From Candidatus Tectimicrobiota bacterium (lineage in GTDB: Bacteria > JACPSX01), in NCBI GenBank assembly GCA_016193065.1, contig JACPSX010000201.1, positions 1 through 13,725 on the forward strand: 13,725 bases of DNA. The letters are read 5' to 3'. Shown here in pieces: positions 7,094 through 12,840 of the stretch. The translations under genes were made by a program, and so were the position numbers. Position 1 is the first letter of the stretch. Every line of letters begins with the position of its first letter. Under the pieces are notes generated by a model. It did not search any database. It saw only the letters and a list, made by a program, of their open reading frames with translations, and had not been told where the DNA came from.

Positions 7094-7456
7094 ATGGCGA
7101 AGCATCGAATTGCCCGGGTGGAAGAGATCCCGGCTGGTGAAAGGAAGTTGGTGGAGGTGGAAGGGAAGTCTATCGGAGTTTTCAACGTGAGGGGCGAATA
7201 TCACGCGCTGGAGAATGTCTGTTGTCACCGGGGGGGGCCGGTCTGCGAGGGGAACCTGTTTGGCCGGCTGGAGTCCGAGGTGATGCCCGACAAGCGCACC
7301 CGGGAGTATTACGCCACGGAGGGGGACGTGATCGCCTGCCCTTGGCACGGCTGGGAATACGAGATCCCGAGCGGAGAATGCCTGGCCGACCGCACCTATA
7401 AACTGCGCAAGTTCCCAGTGGTAGTTGAAGAAGGCGCACTCCGGGTGGTCCTGTAG
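7094..7456 (+). CDS. Rieske [2Fe-2S] protein with extended inter-motif loop
   Basis: A 120-aa soluble Rieske protein. Ligand box 1 is C43-x-H45 (CCHRGGP) and box 2 is C82-x2-H85 (CPWHGWEY). The WHGWEYEIPSGEC segment is typical of Rieske ferredoxins and ring-hydroxylase components. The spacer between the boxes is 36 residues, about twice the usual 15-17. The extra part (about 54-79) is charged and contains SEVMPDKRTREYYATEGD. The gene starts 12 bp after the amidohydrolase stop with a GGAGGGGG SD, so the two are co-translated. A dedicated electron carrier is the obvious role, but no oxygenase subunit is nearby; the partner could be the Mo enzyme or a protein outside the window. It is probably the last gene of the cluster, although no terminator is visible. 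Confidence 0.9.
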   Translation: MAKHRIARVEEIPAGERKLVEVEGKSIGVFNVRGEYHALENVCCHRGGPVCEGNLFGRLESEVMPDKRTREYYATEGDVIACPWHGWEYEIPSGECLADRTYKLRKFPVVVEEGALRVVL

Positions 7457-7478
7457 TCCTGTTCCAACTTGATTGCCT

Positions 7479-7726
7479 ACGCAATACACCTCCATATTGC
7501 AGCGGGCTAAGCAGGGGCGTACGCAGGTCTGAGATCTTACACCCGTGAGCACCTTCAAGAGCAAGTCGCATCCCCCCCACCATGCGCCCGTTGAAGTTCT
7601 CTACTATGATGCGTGTCTGGGCGAAGCGGACGTCAAGAGACGGGAACGATGTCTGAAGGGGGGAAGAGCGAACGGTACTTACGGCGAAGGATTGTCCTAC
7701 GACCGGCAGAAAATGACCACAAGTAA
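7479..7726 (+). pseudogene. Decayed GIY-YIG endonuclease-domain gene
   Basis: The frame starting at ACG 7479 reads TQYTSILQRAKQGRTQV, a stop (TGA 7530-7532), then DLTPVSTFKSKSH and VEVLYYDACLGEADVKRRERCLKGG. This follows the layout of small GIY-YIG (UPF0213/YhbQ-like) proteins: YxYILQS.KDGRxYVG, DLxxRVxxH, ELVYYEA, DAxRREKYLK. After the G6 run at 7658-7663 the similarity moves to another frame, reading KSERYLRRRI to a stop at 7724-7726, as if one G had been lost. The start codon position is ACG rather than ATG, and the GIY/YIG region is damaged near the stop. Three independent lesions indicate a dead gene. It lies just upstream of the TIR-like module and may mark a site of repeated insertion. 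Confidence 0.65.
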
Positions 7727-7781
7727 TTGGAACGACACTAGTTCCGGGAAAGATTTAAAAAATTCCCCCGCGCCATTCATC

Positions 7782-7811
7782 TTGACAGATCATTCGCCCG
7801 AGCTTTATAGT
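7782..7811 (+). promoter_or_regulatory. Sigma70 promoter of the TIR-like gene pair
   Basis: A perfect TTGACA (7782-7787) is followed after 18 bp by TATAGT (7806-7811, 5 of 6 consensus). It lies in an AT-richer stretch, with transcription expected from about 7818. The short leader has a CCCC-TGC-GGGG hairpin at 7827-7837 before the GGAGG (7862-7866) of the 65-aa gene. It gives the pair its own transcription unit. Confidence 0.65.
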
Positions 7812-7875
7812 AGTTTCAGCATTTGTCCCCTGCGGGGCGGTTGCTTCAGTTCTTGTATAAGCGGAGGTAAAGATA

Positions 7876-8073
7876 ATGATCTCAAGAGCTAAAGCCAGGA
7901 TGAAAAAGAAGGTAACATTGCCGCAAGCGCCCGGGAGTTCTGTTGCCCTAAGGGCCCGTAAGTTGCACATTGTGCCTCCTTCCTCAGCTGAGGAGATCCG
8001 CGCAGCCTTAGACATTAACGCTAAGGATCTCAGCAAAGCCAAACTGGCCATCCGTTCGGTAAGTTCCCAGTAA
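7876..8073 (+). CDS. 65-aa basic protein, possible antitoxin or partner of the TIR-like gene
   Basis: A small protein with an Arg/Lys-rich N-terminus (SRAKARMKKK), a middle segment LRARKLHIVPPSSAEEIRAAL and a helical end (DINAKDLSKAKLAIRSV). SD GGAGG lies 9 nt before the ATG, and a strong promoter lies at 7782-7811. The VPPSSAEEIRAALDI part resembles, as I recall it, the C-terminal segment of short proteins encoded just before larger effector-like genes, but I cannot name a family. It is 27 bp upstream of the TIR-like gene on the same strand, the order usual for antitoxin-toxin pairs. The basic tail would suit nucleic-acid binding. Base composition is lower in GC than in the cluster upstream. 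It is a real gene by its start signals; function is unproven. Confidence 0.6.
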   Translation: MISRAKARMKKKVTLPQAPGSSVALRARKLHIVPPSSAEEIRAALDINAKDLSKAKLAIRSVSSQ

Positions 8074-8100
8074 CTGGCTGCCCTCTAAGTCTGATTCCAA

Positions 8101-8715
8101 ATGCGGCATAAAGTCCACCCAGACGAACACAGCGTCTTCCTCAATGTGCCATACGATGAAGGCTATGAACCGTTGTTCGTTGCGCTTGTCGCCACACTGA
8201 TTTCCATCGGCAGGAAGCCCCGATGCGTACTGGAGATAGCAGAACAAGGTCAAGGGAGGCTCACGCGGATCATAGAGCACCTTGAGAGCTGTAGGGTTTC
8301 CATCCACGATCTCAGTCGAGTTGGGGGCCCTGCCAGATTTAACATGCCTTTCGAGCTAGGACTTGCCTATGCACTTAGGAAGTATGCAAGGCATAGACAT
8401 CCCTACTTGTTTGTCCTGCTCGAGAAGGAACGCCACAGGCTTAATCGTACCCTCAGTGATATGGCAGGTCATGACCCTCAGATACACCGGGGGAAACCTC
8501 GCGATCTGATTTCTTCCGTACTGGATGCCATTGGCACAGGTGATGATGATCCAACGGCAGAGCAGGTGTACGTCCTTTGGAAAAGGTTGATGAAGGCCAC
8601 TCGGGAGCTGAAGCGGACCCAAGGTCGATCGACCATCTTTTCGCGAACCCTCTTCAAACGGGTGGTAGCCGCGGCGACTGTTCTCGCGACTGAGACCAAT
8701 CTCATCCCGCAATAG
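8101..8715 (+). CDS. TIR/nucleoside-deoxyribosyltransferase-like uncharacterised protein
   Basis: A 204-aa protein with the pattern VFLNVPYDEGYEPLF (12-26), RLTRIIEHLESCRVSIHDLSRV (53-74), RFNMPFELGLAYA (79-91) and LSDMAGHDPQIHRGKP (118-133). I recognise this as a widespread family of mostly hypothetical proteins (FLN-PYD ... SIHDLSRV ... PRFNMPFELG). The SIHDLS and NMPFELG strands resemble the nucleotide-binding and catalytic-Glu regions of TIR, DUF4062 and nucleoside 2-deoxyribosyltransferase proteins; Glu85 would be the catalytic candidate. The C-terminal third (about 150-204) is probably helical. There is no clear SD before the ATG, so translation may depend on coupling to the 65-aa gene 27 bp upstream. 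With that partner, its own promoter and atypical composition, a toxin or anti-phage effector that cleaves a nucleotide is a reasonable but untested idea. Confidence 0.65.
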   Translation: MRHKVHPDEHSVFLNVPYDEGYEPLFVALVATLISIGRKPRCVLEIAEQGQGRLTRIIEHLESCRVSIHDLSRVGGPARFNMPFELGLAYALRKYARHRHPYLFVLLEKERHRLNRTLSDMAGHDPQIHRGKPRDLISSVLDAIGTGDDDPTAEQVYVLWKRLMKATRELKRTQGRSTIFSRTLFKRVVAAATVLATETNLIPQ

Positions 8716-8721
8716 CGTTTC

Positions 8722-8807
8722 GATCCATCCTATTGGACCTGATCTTCCCTTCCTGCAAAGTAAGTCTGCTTTTTGAGGAGGGAGTCAACAACTCGCTAGG
8801 ATGGATC
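8722..8807. repeat. 11-bp perfect inverted repeat flanking a 64-nt spacer
   Basis: GATCCATCCTA (8722-8732) and TAGGATGGATC (8797-8807) are exact reverse complements. They lie just after the TIR-like stop, in the gap before the ParB-like gene. The spacer has no gene; it holds a short T5 run (8770-8774) without a good stem. It could be the closing helix of a leader RNA, a tiny mobile-element relic, or a right boundary of the acquired segment. Confidence 0.5.
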
Positions 8808-8863
8808 AGCCTGGAAGTGCGGGAGTGCCTCCTTACCAGAGCCCTCCGTTTCGGTGTAAAATA

Positions 8864-8888
8864 CCTCCGGTTGGATAGCCACCGGAGG
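8864..8888 (+). promoter_or_regulatory. Hairpin enclosing the ribosome site of the ParB-like gene
   Basis: CCTCCGGT (8864-8871) is the perfect complement of ACCGGAGG (8881-8888), with a 9-nt loop. The right arm contains the GGAGG that serves the ATG at 8897, so in mRNA the stem would block initiation until opened. A TAAAAT box at 8857-8862 could be a -10, but no matching -35 is seen; if it is used, transcription would start inside the left arm and weaken the stem. Confidence 0.45.
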
Positions 8889-8896
8889 AAAATCCC

Positions 8897-9805
8897 ATGG
8901 GGCAGGCGGCGTGGGCCACGTTTCCAGCGGAGACGAAACCCCCTGCGGGGGTATTGGATCTGGCGGGGCAGGTGGAAACGGACGGGGGGAGCGCCCTCGC
9001 CCTGTATCAGGAGCCTGTGGGGAAGGGGTGGCAGATCTTTGCCCTTCTCCCCCTTGAGCAGGTGGAGCCCACCCCTTACCAGAGAGACCTTTCCAAGACT
9101 CACGCCGATCGCCTCCGTGAGATCATCAAGAAGCTTGATCGCTTCGTGGACCCCGTGGTGGCCGTGCGAGTGGGCGCCAAGAAGTACTGGACCCCGAACG
9201 GCAATCACCGGCGGGCCGCTCTGGAGAAGCTCAAGGCGAAGTTCATTCCGGTCATCCTGATCCCGGAGGTGGAGGTGGCCTTCCAGATCCTGGCTCTCAA
9301 TACGGAGAAAGCCCACAACTTGAAGGAGAAGTCTCTGGAGGTGATCCGCATGTACCGCGGCCTCATGGAGGCGGAAGGCGGAAAGAGCGAGGAATCCTTT
9401 GCCTTTCAGTTCGAGCAGCCCCACTTCATCACGCTGGGACTTCTGTATGAAAAGCACCCCCGCTTTGCCGGCGGAGCCTTTGCCCCGATCCTCAAACGGG
9501 TGGACAAGTTCTTGAAAGATTCTCTGGTGAAATCGTACCGGCAGCGGCAGGAACGCGCGGACCTTGTCGATGCCGCCAGCGAGGTACTGGACGAAGTAGT
9601 CGCCAAGATCAAAAAGCGGGGGATCAATCACCCCTATGTGAAGAACTTTGTCCTGGCCCGCTGCAATCCCTTAACCCGAGCCCGGAAGACCGTCCCCACC
9701 TTCGAGCAAACCTTCACGAAGCTCACCGACGCCCTGCAGAAATTCGACCCCGGCAAGCTCCGCATGGAAGACATCGCCCGGGCCGCCGTGATGGCGGGAG
9801 AATAG
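8897..9805 (+). CDS. Stand-alone ParB/Srx-fold protein
   Basis: A 302-aa protein with a ParB/sulfiredoxin-like domain at about residues 48-125: LPLEQVEPTPYQRD, a HADRLREIIKKLDRF helix, then PVVAVRVGAKKYWTPNGNHRRAALEKL. The GNHRR segment (102-106) sits where ParB proteins have the CTP-binding GERR-type motif. The rest (about 126-302) is mostly helical and shows no clear DNA-binding HTH. There is no ParA gene or parS-like repeat next to it, so a chromosome-segregation role is not supported. Similar stand-alone genes are often annotated ParB-like nuclease domain protein. Translation may be controlled by the hairpin over its SD (GGAGG, 8884-8888). ATG 8897 is 8 nt after that SD. Fold assignment is good; function is unknown. 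Confidence 0.75.
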   Translation: MGQAAWATFPAETKPPAGVLDLAGQVETDGGSALALYQEPVGKGWQIFALLPLEQVEPTPYQRDLSKTHADRLREIIKKLDRFVDPVVAVRVGAKKYWTPNGNHRRAALEKLKAKFIPVILIPEVEVAFQILALNTEKAHNLKEKSLEVIRMYRGLMEAEGGKSEESFAFQFEQPHFITLGLLYEKHPRFAGGAFAPILKRVDKFLKDSLVKSYRQRQERADLVDAASEVLDEVVAKIKKRGINHPYVKNFVLARCNPLTRARKTVPTFEQTFTKLTDALQKFDPGKLRMEDIARAAVMAGE

Positions 9806-9836
9806 TCCCCTGCCACCTCTCCGAGATTGTTTTTCT

Positions 9837-9845
9837 TGATACAAT
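9837..9845 (+). promoter_or_regulatory. Possible extended -10 promoter of the yqeC-like gene
   Basis: TGATACAAT fits the extended -10 form (TGn then TACAAT, 5 of 6). It lies in a T-rich stretch after the ParB-like stop, with no recognisable -35. Transcription would begin near 9852, almost on top of the first ATG (9855), which favours the start at 9873 for the next gene. Confidence 0.35.
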
Positions 9846-9848
9846 GCC

Positions 9849-9882
9849 AAAGGAATGATGAAGGACGAAAGGATGATGGGAG
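9849..9882. repeat. Degenerate AAGGATGATG short-unit repeat
   Basis: Units AAAGGAATGATG, AAGGACG and AAAGGATGATG follow each other. A related GAATGATGAAAGAAG occurs at about 10818-10832. From general knowledge, such degenerate ATGAAGGATGA strings occur between genes of many environmental bacteria. Here they create several alternative starts for the next gene. Confidence 0.35.
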
Positions 9883-10604
9883 AACCCAAGAGCAGATTCT
9901 TATCATCCGGTTCCCTCTTGGGAGCCCTTGAGCCGAAATACCCGGAGATCGTCACGCTGACCGGGGCGGGGGGCAAGACGACCACCATGCTGCATCTGGC
10001 CCGGGAGGCGTATGCTGTGGGCAAGCGGATGCTGGTCACGGTGACGACGAAAATATACGAGTCGGATGCGGCCAGGTTTGGTCCGCTGGTGTACGCCGCA
10101 GAAAAGCTCTCCGGCAAACGCCTGGCCGTCTATGTCGCTGGCAAGGACGAGTCGACGGGCAAACTGATCGGCATCGATCCGGATGCGATCCCGGATGGCT
10201 TCGACCTCGTTCTGGTAGAGGCCGACGGGTCGGCCGGCAAGCCGCTCACGGCGCCGAAAGCGCACGAGCCGGTCATTCCAGCATCGACCACCACCGTTCT
10301 CGCCGTCGCGGGGCTGGACGCGCTGGGGCAACCGGTACACGCGATGCACCGGCCGGAGGTCATCGCCAATCTGACCGGTGTGAGCCTGGACGCCCCCGTC
10401 AACGCCGAAGTGATGGCCGCGGTTCTGTCGCACCCTCTGGGCAACACCAAGGGGAGGCCGGCCCGAGCCCGCGTCATCTACCTCCTCAACAAGGCCGATG
10501 ATGACGAGCGACTTCAACACGGCAAGGCCGTCGCCGAGCTCCTTCCCGGTCCTGTGCTGGCAACCTCGCACGGCCGGGTCCGCTGGTCAAAGCCGGTGGG
10601 CTGA
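9873..10604 (+). CDS. yqeC: YqeC-like maturation factor of selenium-dependent Mo hydroxylases
   Basis: A 243-aa P-loop protein of the YqeC family, known as an accessory factor for selenium-dependent molybdenum hydroxylases (cofactor selenation, usually with YqeB and a MocA-like protein). Diagnostic segments are the Walker-like GAGGKTT (31-37), TVTTKI (56-61), VEADGSAGKPL (115-125), HEPVIP (131-136), GLDALGQPV (147-155), HRPE (159-162) and NKAD (206-209). The frame is open from ATG 9855, but those first codons are in a simple repeat with an SD too close. AAGGA (9861-9865) is well placed for ATG 9873. The end looks complete for the family. No xanthine-dehydrogenase-type hydroxylase, YqeB, SelD or MocA gene is in the window, so partners must be elsewhere. 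The DMSO-reductase-type enzyme at 1549 is not a known YqeC client. Confidence 0.85.
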   Translation: MMGEPKSRFLSSGSLLGALEPKYPEIVTLTGAGGKTTTMLHLAREAYAVGKRMLVTVTTKIYESDAARFGPLVYAAEKLSGKRLAVYVAGKDESTGKLIGIDPDAIPDGFDLVLVEADGSAGKPLTAPKAHEPVIPASTTTVLAVAGLDALGQPVHAMHRPEVIANLTGVSLDAPVNAEVMAAVLSHPLGNTKGRPARARVIYLLNKADDDERLQHGKAVAELLPGPVLATSHGRVRWSKPVG

Positions 10605-10983
10605 GGTCCCGGCAATGCCGGCCGGACGCAACTTGAGGTTTCTGGACAACCCTGACCACGCCGAGAGCCTGGGTCTTCTGTACGTGGCGGCATACGAGAG
10701 CTTCCACTGGTGTTCGTCGCGCCAAACCATCGAAAAACTGGAGGGGGGACGTTTTCCTGTCGCCCAAGAGGGACCTCGGACCCTACCTCCTCGTTTTCTC
10801 TTGACACGAGCACGAAAGAATGATGAAAGAAGCTATCCAGATGGCACTATGGGGAAGCAGGGGGAGCCTCGTGAGATGGTTGGGTCTCCCGCCTCAACAA
10901 CAAATTCTTTGACCTCTCAGGCACATCGATGCACTTTGGGGGGTGTCCCTAAAGTGTAATCTTCCGGAAAGGGAGGGAGTGTC
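10605..10983. other. Intergenic stretch without a recognisable gene
   Basis: I read this stretch in its plus-strand frames and found no product I recognise. A TTGACA at 10801-10806 has no partner -10 box at the right distance. Near the right end, CACTTTGGG (10932-10940) can pair with CCCTAAAGTG (10947-10956), leaving one T unpaired; the hairpin lacks a T-tail and could be an operator for the next gene. TGTAAT (10955-10960) is a weak -10 candidate. The only clear signal is the SD GGGAGGGAG just before ATG 10984. Confidence 0.5.
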
Positions 10984-12783
10984 ATGGCATCGCGCTGTCC
11001 AAGGCCCTGGCTCCTATGGATTCAGACGGTTGTGCTTTTCGCGGCTGTAGGCTCCGGATTTGCGGAACCCGTCACGGTGGAGGTCCATCCCAGAGTCGGT
11101 ACGGCGATTCAGCTGAAAGGGGATGCTGATCAGCCATTGAAGTTCCATGTCGGTCCGGTTTCTTTCGAGGTGTCGCTCCATCTCCTCCGCGAGATTCAAT
11201 TCGGACGGAGCAACGCACACAGAGTAACCTTGCAGTCTGGTCAAGTGTTTACAGCGACTGATCTGGCAGGCGAGGTCGCTGAAAAGTGGAAATTGGACGA
11301 TCCCAGCATAGATTGGGATGCGTTCCGAAGCCTGACCTTGAGGAAGGCGGCGGATAAGAAGGATGCAGGTAAGGAGACGCTTAGCAAAGATCACCCGCTC
11401 TCGGGCCTCATCGCCAAGGACGGGACGAGGCTCTCGGGGTTGGACCTGCAGAATATTGAAGTGAAGGTTGCCGTCGGCCGATTTCATGTCAGGGCTCCGG
11501 GTGAGAAGTTGACGGAGGTCAGAGTTGCCGGGGGAGACTCCGGTACGGTTGCACTGACTCTTCGCACGCCATGGGGCGAGACCCTGCAGGGTGTATCCGA
11601 AGAGGAGGAGTTCTCCGGTCATCTCAGTGGGGGGGGATCGTTTAGGGTGGGGTGGAAAGATCTTAGTCTTGTTAACTTTGGGCCGAAAGCTCCTTCCAAA
11701 CAGCCGGAATTGCAAGGGCTCGTCGCACACGCGCAGGCGTCCGGCAGTTCGGGGCTTCCCGAAACTCGGTTCAAGGGCGAGCAGTTGACCTTCACGCGTA
11801 AGGAACTGACGCTCGCGCTGGATTCCCTCATCGTGCGGCAGATTAAGCGGTTGGGCGCCGATGCTGGCTGGGAGATCGAGATTGCGAGCAGGGGCGATAT
11901 CCGTCTCAGCAGCATGAAGCCGACCGATGATCAACTCTGCTTGGAAGCCCGGATCGGCACGGCCTGTGCCGCGTGGGCCGATCTCACATCCGTCGAGTTC
12001 CGACCGAAGCCGGTAAAGGGTGCATCCCCCGAGCCACCCCGCAGAACTGCGTACCTGGTTCGGACCGTGTCTGGAGATGAAATCTCTACCACGAGCTTGG
12101 AGGGCGAGTATTCTTCGGCAACAGTCTCCGGCGAAAAGCCTGTCGTTCTCCATGTCGGCTCGTTCCGGCTGGAGATTCGCCCGGAGACGATCGCCGGATG
12201 GGCCCGCCAGGGTGAACTTGCTACGGTGGCGTTGTCGGATGGGACATCGTTGACGGGGGTTCCTTCCACGAGCCAAGTCTCCGGCGGCTTGCTGCTGGGT
12301 GGTATCGCCTCGAAGAGCAGTTTCCGCTTGCCCGCGCGCGATATCGCGTCCATCCAGGTCCGCCGGAAGCTCCCACCTATGAAACCTCGTCAGGCTGCCT
12401 TGGGCATCAGGATCGTAGAGAAATCGGGCAGTGAGATGCTTGTTGACTCCCTCCGGGCTTACGAGGAGCGGCATATATGTGGGAATTGTATTTGCTTAGG
12501 GGGCGGGTGTGCCGGGTTTCCGGATCAAGAGCCAACCAAGATCCCGCTTGATCAGAAGGGAAGCGTGATCGAGGTGATCTGGTCCGACCTCAAGAGAGTA
12601 GAGATGTTGAGGGAAAACACCCTGTCCCTCACCAAGAAAAACGGCAGCGTTCTATCCGGAACCCTGAAATTTGACGCGACCAGGTATTGCGAGTGCTCAG
12701 GGGAGACGGGCTTTCTCGGGCGGACCCGGTGGGGAGCTGCGTTTCTGAAACTGGAGGACCTTCGCTCGATCGAGCTTCCGTGA
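10984..12783 (+). CDS. Secreted modular beta-rich protein of unknown function
   Basis: A 599-aa protein with a Sec signal peptide (hydrophobic core 9-24, likely cut GFA-EP at 27). No known domain is recognised. The mature chain seems built from about nine related units, each with a (K/S)-(D/S)-G-x-x-L/F-x-G turn and ending in a W/R-x-D-L-x-x-V/I-x-F-like strand: about 30-74, 78-119, 138-183, 186-232, 296-339, 355-408, 411-459, 473-541 and 546-598. Clear examples are IAKDGTRLSGLDL, VALSDGTSLTGV and LTKKNGSVLSGTL, and the ends WKDLSLVNF, WADLTSVEF and WSDLKRVEML. Unit 8 carries CGNCICLGGGC (499-509) and unit 9 a CEC (569-571), possible disulfides or metal ligands. SD GGGAGGGAG fits ATG 10984. 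It is probably periplasmic or surface-attached, with no link to its neighbours evident. Confidence 0.7.
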   Translation: MASRCPRPWLLWIQTVVLFAAVGSGFAEPVTVEVHPRVGTAIQLKGDADQPLKFHVGPVSFEVSLHLLREIQFGRSNAHRVTLQSGQVFTATDLAGEVAEKWKLDDPSIDWDAFRSLTLRKAADKKDAGKETLSKDHPLSGLIAKDGTRLSGLDLQNIEVKVAVGRFHVRAPGEKLTEVRVAGGDSGTVALTLRTPWGETLQGVSEEEEFSGHLSGGGSFRVGWKDLSLVNFGPKAPSKQPELQGLVAHAQASGSSGLPETRFKGEQLTFTRKELTLALDSLIVRQIKRLGADAGWEIEIASRGDIRLSSMKPTDDQLCLEARIGTACAAWADLTSVEFRPKPVKGASPEPPRRTAYLVRTVSGDEISTTSLEGEYSSATVSGEKPVVLHVGSFRLEIRPETIAGWARQGELATVALSDGTSLTGVPSTSQVSGGLLLGGIASKSSFRLPARDIASIQVRRKLPPMKPRQAALGIRIVEKSGSEMLVDSLRAYEERHICGNCICLGGGCAGFPDQEPTKIPLDQKGSVIEVIWSDLKRVEMLRENTLSLTKKNGSVLSGTLKFDATRYCECSGETGFLGRTRWGAAFLKLEDLRSIELP

Positions 12784-12840
12784 TAGTGCCGAAACGCGCA
12801 TCAAAGAGTGCGTGCAAGGCGGCGCGTCCTGTTGACCCTC

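Noticed and set aside
7545-7892. Intact 115-aa gene starting at GTG 7545
   Set aside because: It begins inside the GIY-YIG similarity, loses it at the G run, and its tail runs through the promoter and SD of the next gene.
8733-9260. 175-aa plus-strand frame
   Set aside because: It overlaps the ParB-like gene in another frame and is Arg/Ser/Pro-rich, as expected from out-of-frame GC-rich DNA.
10801-10830. Promoter at TTGACA 10801
   Set aside because: No -10-like hexamer lies 16-19 bp downstream (TGAAAG is poor), so the box is probably chance.
10498-10959. 153-aa plus-strand frame across the yqeC end
   Set aside because: It starts inside yqeC out of frame, has no SD and no recognisable motif.
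11014-12474. 486-aa minus-strand frame opposite the secreted protein
   Set aside because: The plus frame has a signal peptide, SD and internal repeats; the minus frame is Arg-rich with no motif or start signal.
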